Source: Brassica napus (Eukaryota; Streptophyta; Magnoliopsida; Brassicales; Brassicaceae). From it: a stretch of 64,000 bases of DNA. Position numbers and translations under genes: made by a program. The DNA lies in NCBI RefSeq assembly GCF_020379485.1, contig NC_063439.1, positions 16,435,188 through 16,499,187 on the forward strand, given 5' to 3'. Under the pieces are notes generated by a model, which saw only the letters and a program-made list of their open reading frames with translations, searched no databases and was not told where the DNA came from. Positions 11,553 through 21,976 of the stretch are shown here, one piece after another; the stretch's first letter is position 1; each line of letters begins with the position of its first letter.

Positions 11553-11642
11553 ATGGCCAAGCTAATGCTCATCATCTGGTTCGCCGTCACCATCTCTTTC
11601 TTAATCTCGTTTCTCACGACTGTTCCCGAGGTTAGGGTTTAA
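11553..11642 (+). CDS. Possible 29-residue hydrophobic micro-ORF
   Basis: ATG at 11553 opens a short frame, MAKLMLIIWFAVTISFLI then SFLTTVPEVRV, which reads as one membrane-spanning or signal-anchor helix and stops at TAA 11640-11642. The local base composition is richer than its surroundings. There is no supporting intron or homologue that I recognise, and the reverse strand also carries a short frame here. It could be a leftover exon of a decayed gene. Confidence 0.2.
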   Translation: MAKLMLIIWFAVTISFLISFLTTVPEVRV

Positions 11643-12387
11643 CGGGAAGATGGAGAAGGAAGAGGTCAAAATCTCAACTATCTTAAATAGAAAAAATTAA
11701 TCTCATATACTCTTACTTAATCTACATAATTCTCATACACTTAATAAAATAACATAATTCTAATTTTACCCTTATTATTTTTTCTTCCTTTTCAATTATC
11801 GATTTTCAAATTTTAGATCTCATAAATGTAAAACTTGGTATAACAAAGAGTTTTAGTTTAACTTAAGGGTTTTTTACAGAATTGACCTACAACTGAAATT
11901 CAAACACAAAACTAACTTCCTTTGTTTTTGGAAATTGGTTTTGCCTTATTCACCCCACAAGTTCATATAATTCACGAAAATGCCATCAACTTTTTTTTTT
12001 ATTTTTTTTCGAAAATGACATTTTTACTCTCTCACCCTCATCATCTTCAAGTAATTACAAGATTGTCATTGTCATCAATACCCTAACCACCATGAACAAC
12101 CAATTTGAAGCTCTTAATACTCCCAAAATCGAGTTACCCTTCTTCTCTTTCCATTCTTATGAACTAAACACAACTTATCTCTCACTTTCTCTCCACATTG
12201 AGTTAAAAAAAACCAAGATTTTGATTTTACATTTTTTATGGTTCATAAAGTCATAGAAGCTAATGATTATGAGTGGGTCACTTTCGTTTGAGATTCTGTG
12301 TGCTTGGAGAAACCTTATGTGTGCTAAGGAAGTTATCTCACTAATTTAAGGTATGAAATCGAATTTTTTTCCAGATCTGTTCGTCGT

Positions 12388-13225
12388 CTGGCAGTAGACG
12401 ACTTACCTGGAAGCCGTCCGGTCAACGCAGAGGTTATTTTTGCAATTGACTTTGAAATTTGTTTTCTGAGACGACTGAAAGTTAAGTCGTCTGATTTTGT
12501 TTGGTTACAAAAAAATCTCCAAACAACCTAGACGACTTACATTTCAATGGTCATAGGTTAGTTTTGCATTTGACTGGATTATTTCAGAAGTTTGACTTTC
12601 CCGGACGACTTACATTTCAGTCGTCTGGTGAAAATTGAAATATCAATATTTTATTAACACTAAACGACTTACAATTAAGTCGTTATAGGTTAGTTTTGCA
12701 ATTGAAAAAAAAACTTCAATATTTAATTATACCCAGACGAATTATAATTCAGTCATCCGCCCGATGACTTTCATGTAAGTCGTCCATGATTTTATTCCGA
12801 TATTCTGGTCAAGCCTCGTAAATCCTGGACGACTTACAAGTAAGTCGTCTAACGGACGACTGAATTGTAAGTCGTCTATATATAATTAAATATTGAAGTT
12901 TTTTTTTTCAATTGCAAAACTAACCTATGACGACTTGATTGTAAGTCGTCTAGTTTTAAAAAAATATTGATATTTTAATTTTCACGAGACGACTGAAATG
13001 TAAGTCGTCCAAGAAAGTCAAACTTTTGAAATAATCCAGTCAAATGCAAAACTAACCTATGACGACTGAAATGTAAGTCTTCTAGGTTTATTGGAGTTTT
13101 TTTTTTAACCAAACAAAAGTAGACGACTTATTTTTCAGTCGTCTCAAATAACATATTTCAAAGTCAATTGCAAAAATAACATCTATGTTGACCAGATGAC
13201 TTATATTTTAGTCATCTGGAATACT
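12388..13225. repeat. Near-perfect palindrome of about 840 bp
   Basis: Left arm about 12388-12770 and right arm about 12855-13225 are reverse complements with only scattered mismatches. For example GTTTGACTTTCCCGGACGAC (12588) answers the reverse complement of GTCGTCCAAGAAAGTCAAAC (13003), and GCAATTGAAAAAAAAACTTC answers GAAGTTTTTTTTTTCAATTG. The centre lies near 12815. A transcript would fold into one long hairpin. It is nested inside the larger repeat element. Confidence 0.85.
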
Positions 13226-14097
13226 TAGATTGAAGTCGTCTGCGTCGACCTAAATGGACGACTCTCTGGAAGTCTACTAGATGACCTCCGTGGATGTCGT
13301 TTGCGTTAATGTTTAATAAACTTGCATTTTCTCTAAAACTATAAAGATTTTTTAACATTTTCTTGTTAATTCATGTTTATTAATGAATATTTGGGCTACT
13401 GAATAAAATTTATAACTTAATTGGTGATATTTATGAGGTTACCAACATTCACGTTAATTAAAGTTTCTAACTGATCCGAGAAGACTTCAGTGGAAGTCTT
13501 CTCCGCTAGTTTTTAAGTCTTCTACATTAGTTTTTGAATAACTTGTATTTTTAAGAGTGATAAGTAACTTCAAGATATGTAAAACTCATATTTACAAAAT
13601 ATGTTCTCTCCCTTAGTTTTACTAAATTTAACTAAGTTTTTCAACGCAAACTTATAAAAAATATGATATGCTTTGACTAGTTACTATTGTTTGTTTCCAT
13701 CTCTTAAGTATTATTGTTATAGACAATAATGATGATTATTGTTATGAGTTGGAAGAAGGGTTAAAATGCTTCTTAAAATGTTGTATCAACATAAAGCTAC
13801 CAACATTCTTGTTTATTAAGATGAAAAAAAGGCCATTGGAGTTTATTATTGCATATGAGAGATCCAAATATAAGAAAAAAGCTACTGAAGTCTATTATTT
13901 CATTGATTTGTAAATGTGTAAACACATTGTTAGCACAGATATTACATCTTGGGAAACATTATTACTGATTTTACAAAAAAATCACAACTAAAAGAGTAGA
14001 CATGCAATTCACAAAACAGACCACAAACAAAACTATTATAGATCATTCCTCTACAAAGACAAGCTTGGACTCCACTTGATATGGAAGAAGACTTTGT

Positions 14098-14292
14098 CAG
14101 AAGACTTCCAGGAAGTCTAGACGACTTTTAGGAAGTCCAGACGACTTCCAGGAAGTCCAGACGACTTCCAGGAAGTCCAGACGACTTTCAGGAAGTGTAG
14201 ACGACTTTCAGGAAGTCCAGACGACTTTCAGGAAGTCCAGACGACTTTCAGGAAGTACAAACGACTGAACTGGAAGTAGTCTGGAACACTTC
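14098..14292. repeat. 20-bp tandem array
   Basis: About nine head-to-tail copies of the unit AGACGACTTYCAGGAAGTCC, the most regular section of the GACGACTT-based element. A diverged block including reverse-orientation copies occurs at about 14758-14875, where it forms a local inverted repeat. Confidence 0.85.
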
Positions 14293-14349
14293 CTGGAAGT
14301 CGCTAGTGCATTATATTTTAGACTACTAACAGGTATGTCGTCCCAGAAG

Positions 14350-15140
14350 TCTTCCAGATCTGAAAAACCTGCATATCAAATCCAGATCTGAAAAACCTGC
14401 ATATCCAAAAACGTTCAAATAGCTTAAAAACAGAAAAAATAAGTGAAAGATTAGATAAATCTACCTTTATAGAACACACAAAAAATACATATCTAAAATT
14501 AATAGATCTACTTTTAAATGAGTGGAAGATGAGTACCATCTGATTAAAAACCTGCAAAAAAGATAGATTAGTAAGAAAGACATGAGACAAAACTAAAAAA
14601 TTCATATAAAGTTTAGTGTTTTCAAGTCAAAGAGATTAGAGTGGGTTTGGAGAATTTTAGTTTGGGAGAAAAGTAAGAACTTTATACAACAAAAAGTTAC
14701 CAAATGAAGAAAAATCAGACATAAAAACTTACCAAAACGCTCAGATCTATTATGAAAGGGAGACTTCGTCAGAAGACTTCCATGAAGTCCAGATGACTTC
14801 CAGGAAGTCCAGACGAAGTCGTCTGGAAGTCTTCTTCGAAGTCGTCTGGACTTCATGGAAGTCATCTAGACTTCAAATCCATATCTGAAAAATCTGCATA
14901 TCCAAAAACGTTGAAATGACTTAAAAATAGAGAAAATGAGTGGAAGATTAGATAAATCTACCTTTATAGAACACACAAAAATACATATCTAAAATTAATA
15001 GATCTATCTTTAAATTAGTGGAAGATGGATACCATCTAATTAAAAACCTGCAAAAGAGATAGATTAGTAAGTAATACATGAGACAAAACTGAAAAATTCA
15101 TATAAAGTTTGGTGTTTTCAAGTCAAAGAGATTAGAGAGA
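14350..15140. repeat. Pair of 260-bp direct repeats
   Basis: 14370-14640 and 14876-15138 are close copies in the same orientation: both run from GAAAAACCTGCATATCCAAA (GAAAAATCTGCATATCC in the second) to TTCAAGTCAAAGAGATTAGA. The first copy is followed by GTGGGTTTGG and the second by GAGGTTGAAG. A segmental duplication of roughly 510 bp inside the repeat element explains both copies and the intervening GACGACTT block. Confidence 0.8.
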
Positions 15141-16059
15141 GGTTGAAGAGTTTTAGAGTGATGAACATTACATTTTTGTTGCAGCCATTTGAGAGGAGGA
15201 GAGAGAATGTATTAATTTTTCTTAATATAGGGAGACAAAAAATCCAATTAGGTTAAATATTTTTGATTCAGACGACTTCCTAGACGACTTACTTAAGCGG
15301 GAAACTAAAATAGAAGACTTTTCAGATGACTTACAAGTAAGTCGTCTGGTTTAAATTATTTAAGCGGGAAAATAATTTTTTTTAAAATTTTAGGCGGGAA
15401 TATTTGGACGACTTACATGTAAGTCGTCTGTTTTAATTTCTTCACCAGACGACTGAAATGTAAGTCGTCTAGACCCTAAATATAACCCCTAAACTTATTT
15501 AACTAACGAAACACTTCATAAAATCAAATTAAACTTCAAAAGTGTTTACTATACACAAAAATAAACACGTATAGGTAAACAATTATTTTTTTCAAAAAAA
15601 CATTCAAGCTTTCCAAAATCTAACCCTAAGAATACATACAATACTACAACATATGTTGCCAAACTCTAGACCAAAGAATACCATGATTCACTACCTACAC
15701 TCATCTATGTTGAAAACAATTCAATTTCGCTATATTTTAATTTATATCACTTAAAATTGTTTATAATTACATGATTTTAATTTTTCACTTATCAAAATAC
15801 TTATTTTTAAATTTATAAATTATTTTTAAGATCAGCTACACCAGAAGACTTACTTTGAAGTTGTCCAGACAACTTCCAACATCTCAGACGACTTACTAGG
15901 GCTATATTCGTAAAGATAGCTTCTGTGTTTTTGTTTGGTCACAAGGAGCTGAGCTGTAATTTCACAAGGCTTTTAGGTTAGTTTTGTATTTGATTCAAGT
16001 TTGGGTATAGGTTTGAGATTAAAGTCAAGTTGTGGGTTAGTATTGGCTTAACTTATAAC

Positions 16060-17170
16060 ATATTTTGACCCGCTTTTAATTTTAAAAAGTGCATGCATAT
16101 TTTCGATTTATTCCTAATTGATCTAAAGTTGCTTTTATTTTTTGTTTCATATTTAACAATTGATTTTTTTTTATGTTTTATCATTTGTTATTATTATTTT
16201 CAAAGTATGTTATTTAAAATTTTAAGTATGAATATCTATATATAATAGTTGGGTGAGGTGCTATTAATCTATGTTATTAAAAAAAATTATCAAAAATTAG
16301 GATAAAGATTTTTTAACATATCAGTTGTTATTAATCTATTGTCATATAAATAACATTTGAAACATTTGATATGGTTTATGTCAAACGTTTATAAAATCAT
16401 GATCTTTTTCTAAACACATTTGAGTGAAATAAATATGAGTTTACTAAAATGTAACATAATTTAATTGTTGCTATAAATGGGGTCAGTTTTAATATTTAGT
16501 TGTATTTAATAGGTTAAACTAACAAATGAATAAATCCAAACAACTTTTTAAGTAGATTTTTGGAAATGATTCTCTTTTAATAATATAGATAAATAACTAA
16601 ACCCTTGTTTTACCAAATTTTACCTCTAGCTTTACCAAGTTATACCTCGACAATAGTTTAATTGGGTAAAACTAGATGTCAGTTATATCTCATGTTCAAA
16701 AAATCGCTTTAGACGGGCACTTGGCTGGCAAATATATATTCAGTGGCCAACTACCGCGGCGTAGTGAGTCAAATCGGACATTAAACCAGATTTTGATTTT
16801 TAGGAAAAAATCTTGTTTTTGTTTCATCCTACTATATATTAAATGAGAAGACACTTAATTAAGTGACTTTTGATGATGTGCCGCTCATATAAGAGCTTTC
16901 ATTTTTTTAACATTGATTTTTTTTTTGAAGAGGTCCAACGTATTTCAATATAACAAAACAGATTGTGAGTAGAACACCCGAAACAAATGTAACAATAAAA
17001 AACGATAAAACAGTAAAAGATACCAATAGGTATCATCAAAGCTTCAAAAGAGACCAAGCGGATCTTACGAAGAGCGAGCAGAAGCATGAAGAGGATGAAT
17101 GCTCATTAAACATGCAAGTAGAAGCTCATACTAGGGTTATAACCTTGAGGGTGATGACATGATTTAACTA
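16060..17170. other. AT-rich interval without a recognisable gene
   Basis: 16060-16830 is AT-rich with no coding signal. At 16827-16870 the sequence TCCTACTATATATTAAATG followed by GAGAAGACACTTAA resembles the 5' terminus of some Brassicaceae Helitrons, but no hairpin/CTAG end can be paired with it. The short frame at 16965-17162 gives no recognisable motif. Confidence 0.3.
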
Positions 17171-18184
17171 AATCGGACCACCGCAGGCTAGTAGTACCAA
17201 GGTCAGATCGAGGTCCTTATATATTGAGCTACAAGGGAGCAGTGGAATCACAAGGAAGAGAGTCTGGTGCTGCTGGTAACAATCAGAGGTCAGGTCAACA
17301 AGGTCCAAGAAATAAGAACTACAAGGGCAAAGGTTTTGCCTATGATAATATAGTAAATATGAGGATCACAACAAACCTGGTTATAAGAGATCAAAATGGA
17401 GATTTTTCAAGGAATTTGAGACAGCCAATTCATCTTCTTCCTAAAAAAGACATCAAAGAGGTATGCTATGGATTCAAGAGGCATAAATGATCTCAACACT
17501 CAAGACATAGGACAACATTTAGATGAGAATCAAAAGCTCATGCTCGATGATTTTAGAAGTGGAAAGAGTGGTGAAAAAAGCCAGCTTTCAGTTTCTAAGA
17601 CTCACAAGTCCCTTACTTTTGAAGATAACTCCTCGACAATTGCTATGGAAGACTTGAAGAGTGCTGAAGATACACTCCATAAAGAGGCAGATGTCCCTAA
17701 AGAAGCAGATATAAAGGAAAGTGAAAGATAGAAGATAGAGAAGATGTAAGATATTGTTGAAGATAATAGTCCTGTTCTTTTGCTTGACGCAGTGCGTCAC
17801 CAAAATATAGAAGAATTTAAAAGGACAGGTCAGCAATAAATTAAAATACAGAGCCAAAGGATTGACGCAAGCCCCACGTCAAGATTGCACGGGAGACGCT
17901 GCATTTTACAGTGGCGAAGAAAACACCGAAAAGATCACTTGCGACAGTCGCCGGCGGGAAATATGTAAGGACGCTGCGTTTACATTTCTTTGTTTTGTTC
18001 GTTAGATTTTGGTTTTCGCCGCTGACGCTCCGTCCTGCAAAAGAACAGACCTAATGACTCTGAGTTAGTTCTTGAGGTGGAATCTACTGAGACATCGGAA
18101 GAGAAAGCCTCCGATCATGTGCAACTGGGTCTTACTGACGTGGATTTAGGTATGGAAGAGGATCACTACAAGAAAACAGCGGCA

Positions 18185-18590
18185 TACCGAGGGAAAAAAT
18201 CGTCGGTATGTCGTCGGAATAACACTATTCCGACGACATACCGACGAAACAAGTCCTCGGAAATAACTCCTCGGAAATTCATTTTTCCTCGAAAATTTTC
18301 GACGGAATTCCAAGGAAATGAATTTCCGAGGAAACTCCGAGGACCACCAGTTTGTCGGAAAGGTCCTCGGAATATACCGAGGGAGGACTTCCTCGGGATA
18401 TTTCGATGGAATTTCCGATGGTCCAATCCTCGGAAGTTCCGACGAAATGTTTCTCGGAATTTTCATCGGGAATTTCCGAGGAACGGAGCCCTCGGAAAAT
18501 TCTGAGAAGGAGTCCCTCGGTATATTCCGACGACTTATTCCGAGGAAATGTTCGTCGGAAATTTTCGAGGGTTTATTTCCTCGGAATTTC
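18185..18590. repeat. Left subterminal repeat block of the CACTA element
   Basis: About 400 bp of TCGTCGGAA, TTCCGAGGAA and CCTCGGAA units in both orientations at 15-25 bp spacing. In CACTA elements such blocks bind the TNPA-type protein and control transposition. Short frames crossing it on both strands are artefacts of the repeat. Confidence 0.85.
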
Positions 18591-18749
18591 AAAAAAAAAT
18601 AATTTTTTTTAAAAATTAAATTTTTTGAAATTTTAATTCGAAAATATAAAATTAAAATTAAAATTGAAAACATATTAGATAATATTCAAAGTTGTACAAA
18701 TAAAAATAAACATTCCGAGTTTTGGGAAAAAAAAAAAAACGGGTCTTGC

Positions 18750-20331
18750 ACGTTCGGGAACACCTCGTTCGGGTACATCCTCTTCATCATCTCCATCATT
18801 TGCTCGTTCAGCCTCTTTTGTGCCTCATAGCCCGCCTGTTGAGCCGCCATCTGGGTCTCCAACACAGATATGCGATCATCCTTGTCCTTCAACTGAGCCG
18901 TAAGTACTTCTGGATCAACAAAGGGCGGTGGTGCAGAAAAAGGAGCAGCCGACCGGGAGCGATGACCCAAACCGACCAAACGTCCCTTCTTCTTTGGAAC
19001 CGACTGAAATAGAAAATAGCCAAATTTAAATAATATAAAAAGATGATAAAATAAAAATCAAGAAATAAATGAATTGAACTTTAAAAAAAAAAAACTTACC
19101 GATTCAACGATTTCGTTGATTTGAACCCGGGACAAGTTGGTCGAAGCCGTCGAATCGTCATCCTCGGTTTGAAGCTGAGACACTTCGTCTTGCACCTGAG
19201 TTTGAACCAGGGTGACCACGTCCCTCACAAGACCATCATCAATCTGGCCGGTCTTCTTGTTGGTATACGCCCTCTTCATTAGGGCGAGATCATCAACCGG
19301 CTCGCCATCATTTTCTTCCGCCTTGAAAAAAACATAAATTAAACAAACATTAGAAATTTGAAAAAATGCACAAAAAATAAAATTTCAAAACTTAAATAAT
19401 TGAAGAAAAAGCGGCTGAACTTACCATGCGATCCCCCAGAGTGGCAATAGATTGAGCACCCAAGTTATGCTTGAAGACGTCCTTCCCTTTACGCTCGCTC
19501 CTGCGGTTGGTGGAGTTGGTGGAAGAAGTTTCTTTCGTCTCTTCCTTATCCCAATGCACACACAACTCCTTCCAGACCGTGTTGTTCATCGAGTTTGAGA
19601 CCTTTTAATTAAAAAAAAAAACAAAATAGTTAAATAAATTAAAAAATAGTTTAATAAATTAAAAACAACCTTGTTTATTTCCCACTTCTTCTTCCACTCG
19701 TGCATCTGCTTCCCATAGTTGTCCATAACTTTAATGGTGATAGATAAAGAGCGTATCATCAGAATTCCAGTTGAATTCTTGCTGAAAAAATAACACAATT
19801 AGTAGAAATTTTATATTAAAGATTAAAAATATAAGTAAAAAATTAGAATACTTACCGCAAACTGACGAAACCACAGATGCTGCTTGTCGGTAGGGAAGTC
19901 AGTGAAAGTCGGATGTCCCTTGTCGAGGGCCGAGTACATCATACGGTTGATCCATGCGCTGATCCCGTTCCCAGATCGGTTGAACCTAATAAAAAGAACA
20001 AATTATTAATAATGAATCAAATTTTAATGAAAAAAAATAAGTTTAATTACCATGTTTGACCCCGTCCATGTGGATACGGAGTGAGATAGGGAAGATGGTC
20101 ACGACCGGGCTGTCGAACCAACTCCGCAACACTCATCACTCCCGGAGGATCCGGAGGAGCAGGAGCGGGTGCAGCAGCGGGAGCGGGAGGAGCAGGAGCG
20201 GGAAATGGAGAGGGAGATGTATGGTAGGAGCTGTGGGGCGAAGCGGAATCCTGAATATGGCTGGACGAACCCCGAGACTGGCTCCCCGTACCACCACGAC
20301 CACGACGCTGTCGAGGCCGGGTCTGATCATT
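18750..20331 (-). pseudogene. TNPA-like (Ptta/En/Spm) CACTA protein, frameshifted
   Basis: Minus-strand exons in order: about 20331-20051 (Pro/Ala-rich leader after RGRGGTGSQSRGSSS, then MSVAELVRQPGRDHLPYL), 19985-19856 (RSGNGISAWINRMMYSALDK), about 19783-19670 (QEFNWNSDDTLFIYHH, then YGKQMHEWKKKWEINK), about 19603-19420 ([19 protein letters not shown]), then 19320-19095 (KKTGQIDDGLVRDVVTLVQ) and 18990-18750 (coiled coil AQLKDKDDRISVLETQM). Splice signals and phases agree between the first two. This is the plant transposase Ptta/En/Spm family domain. The frame breaks after IYHH near 19740, where reading resumes one frame over at KVMDNYGKQ. A first coding exon upstream of 20331 could not be located. 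Confidence 0.75.
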
Positions 20332-20394
20332 AGTTCTAATAACTTTAATAAATAAAAAAACAGTTTAAATAAAAAATAGTTTAAAAATAGTTTT

Positions 20395-20800
20395 TAATCA
20401 CAAAAATATAAATAGTTTAATAATTACAAAAAATAGTTTTAATAAATAAAAAATAGTTTAATAATTACAAAAAATAGTTTTAATAAATAAAAAATAGTTT
20501 AATAATTACAAAAAATAGTTTTAATAATATTAAAAATGTTTAATAAATATAGAAATTTATATTATATATAATGTTTTTTTTTAAAAAAAAAATCCCAAAT
20601 AATAGTTTAATAAATCCCAAATATAAATAGTTTAATAATTACAAAAAATAGTTTTAATAAATAAAAAATAGTTTAATAATTACAAAAAATAGTTTTAATA
20701 AATAAAAAATAGTTTAATAATTACAAAAAATAGTTTTAATAATATTAAAAATGTTTAATAAATATAGAAATTTATATTATATATATATTTTTTTTAAAAA
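20395..20800. repeat. AT-rich direct repeats inside the CACTA element
   Basis: Iterated AATAGTTTTAATAAATAAA / AATAGTTTAATAATTAC units. The whole block 20405-20590 is repeated at about 20620-20800. The 20800-21105 continuation is AT-rich with no coding signal. This is probably an intron or 5' region of the TNPA-like gene. Confidence 0.7.
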
Positions 20801-21289
20801 AAATCCCAAATAATATTTTTTAATCACAAAAAAAGTTTTATAGATATTAAAAATGTTTAATAAATATATAAATGATTTTATAATGCAAAAAATAGATTTT
20901 ATATACAAAAAACGTTTTCATATTATATACACATAATTATCAATTAGATTTTTGTAACCACAAAATTAATAAAAACTAAAAAAAAAATTCCAAATCAAGT
21001 GAATACCATAATCAAACTCGATTTTACACAATCCCACCATTCACCCTAACAAAAATCTATAAATATCATTCCAAAATCATCAAATCTACTTAAAAACTTA
21101 ACAAATCTAACCTAAGAGAGTGGGATAGGGTTCATACATGATGCAGTGACTGAAATTGAGGAGGATTAGGGCGGATTCGCCGGAAATCGTCGAGAGAGAA
21201 GGGAGGAAACGCCGGAAATCTCGAGAGAGAAGAGAGAGTTCGGCGGAGAGGAAGAGAGAAATGGGGAAGAAGATCTGGTTCGACCTAAT

Positions 21290-21960
21290 AAAATGAGGCG
21301 TCCGACGGAAAATGTCCGTCGGAATTTCCTCGGAATTATTAAATATTCGTGTCGGAATTTCCTCGGAAATCATTAATTCAATTTTCGCGAAATATTTGGC
21401 GGCTTGGTTTACCCGGTTAAATGAAAATATTCCGAGGAAATAGGGTTTGGGGTTTCAAAACATCGATTTTTTTTTGCCGTATTTCATTTCTTATACAATT
21501 GTAATGCATACCATTGACGATTCTTTGTATAGATAATCATAAACCATGAAATAACAAAATTTGAAAAATAATTGTAAGTATTCCCTTTACCGTTTATTAA
21601 AGTGTATAAGTGTTTCTCTTATGTTGTGTGGTTTTTGTTCATGCAATTGTAAAAGTGTATGTTATTGGGTAAAACACCAAAGTTTGACTTCATAATCTGG
21701 TTAAGACACTTAATGAAGGTTATATACGTGTTATTCAATCCGCAAAACGTTGTTTTCGGTTAAAAACTCCAAGTTCCTCGGAATTCCCTCGAAATATTTC
21801 CGAGGAAACCCTTATCTTCCTCCGAATTCCGTCGGAATATTCCAAGGAAATTCCGAGGAAAAAGACTCTATAATCAAATCCCTAAATCGACAAGGTCTAA
21901 TCTGAGGAAATTCTGAGGAAAACCTATCTTCCCTCGGAATTTCCTCGGTATTTCTATTAA
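21290..21960. repeat. Internal copies of the CACTA subterminal motif
   Basis: Further TCCGAGGAAATTCCG units cluster at 21296-21440 and 21775-21955, between the TNPA-like and TNPD-like genes. Their position away from the termini suggests the intergenic region derives from, or once contained, the end of a related CACTA copy. Confidence 0.5.
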
Positions 21961-21976
21961 AAAAAAAAAGTCGATG

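Larger units (their letters stand above)
11860..16056. mobile_element. Large non-coding repeat element built of GACGACTT/AAGTCGTC motifs
   Basis: About 4.2 kb with no coding capacity in which the 8-mers GACGACTT and AAGTCGTC recur dozens of times, mostly as short palindromes. The outer ends resemble each other in inverted orientation: left CAAACACAAAACTAACTT near 11901, right (reverse complement) CAAATACAAAACTAACCT near 15975. Still further out, AGTTTAACTTAAG on the left corresponds to TATAAGTTAAG on the right. TATAACA occurs just outside both ends, but no clean target duplication can be fixed. This fits a non-autonomous TIR DNA element, possibly Mutator-like. The assignment is inference and the exact ends are approximate. 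Confidence 0.5.

Noticed and set aside
14098..14292. Possible CRISPR-like array
   Set aside because: The 20-bp units are directly adjacent with no spacers; it is a minisatellite.
18077..18673. Overlapping frames of 86-175 aa on both strands with RNISR/PRKF-like repeats
   Set aside because: They are produced by the CACTA subterminal TCCTCGGAA repeats, which avoid stops in several frames at once; not proteins.
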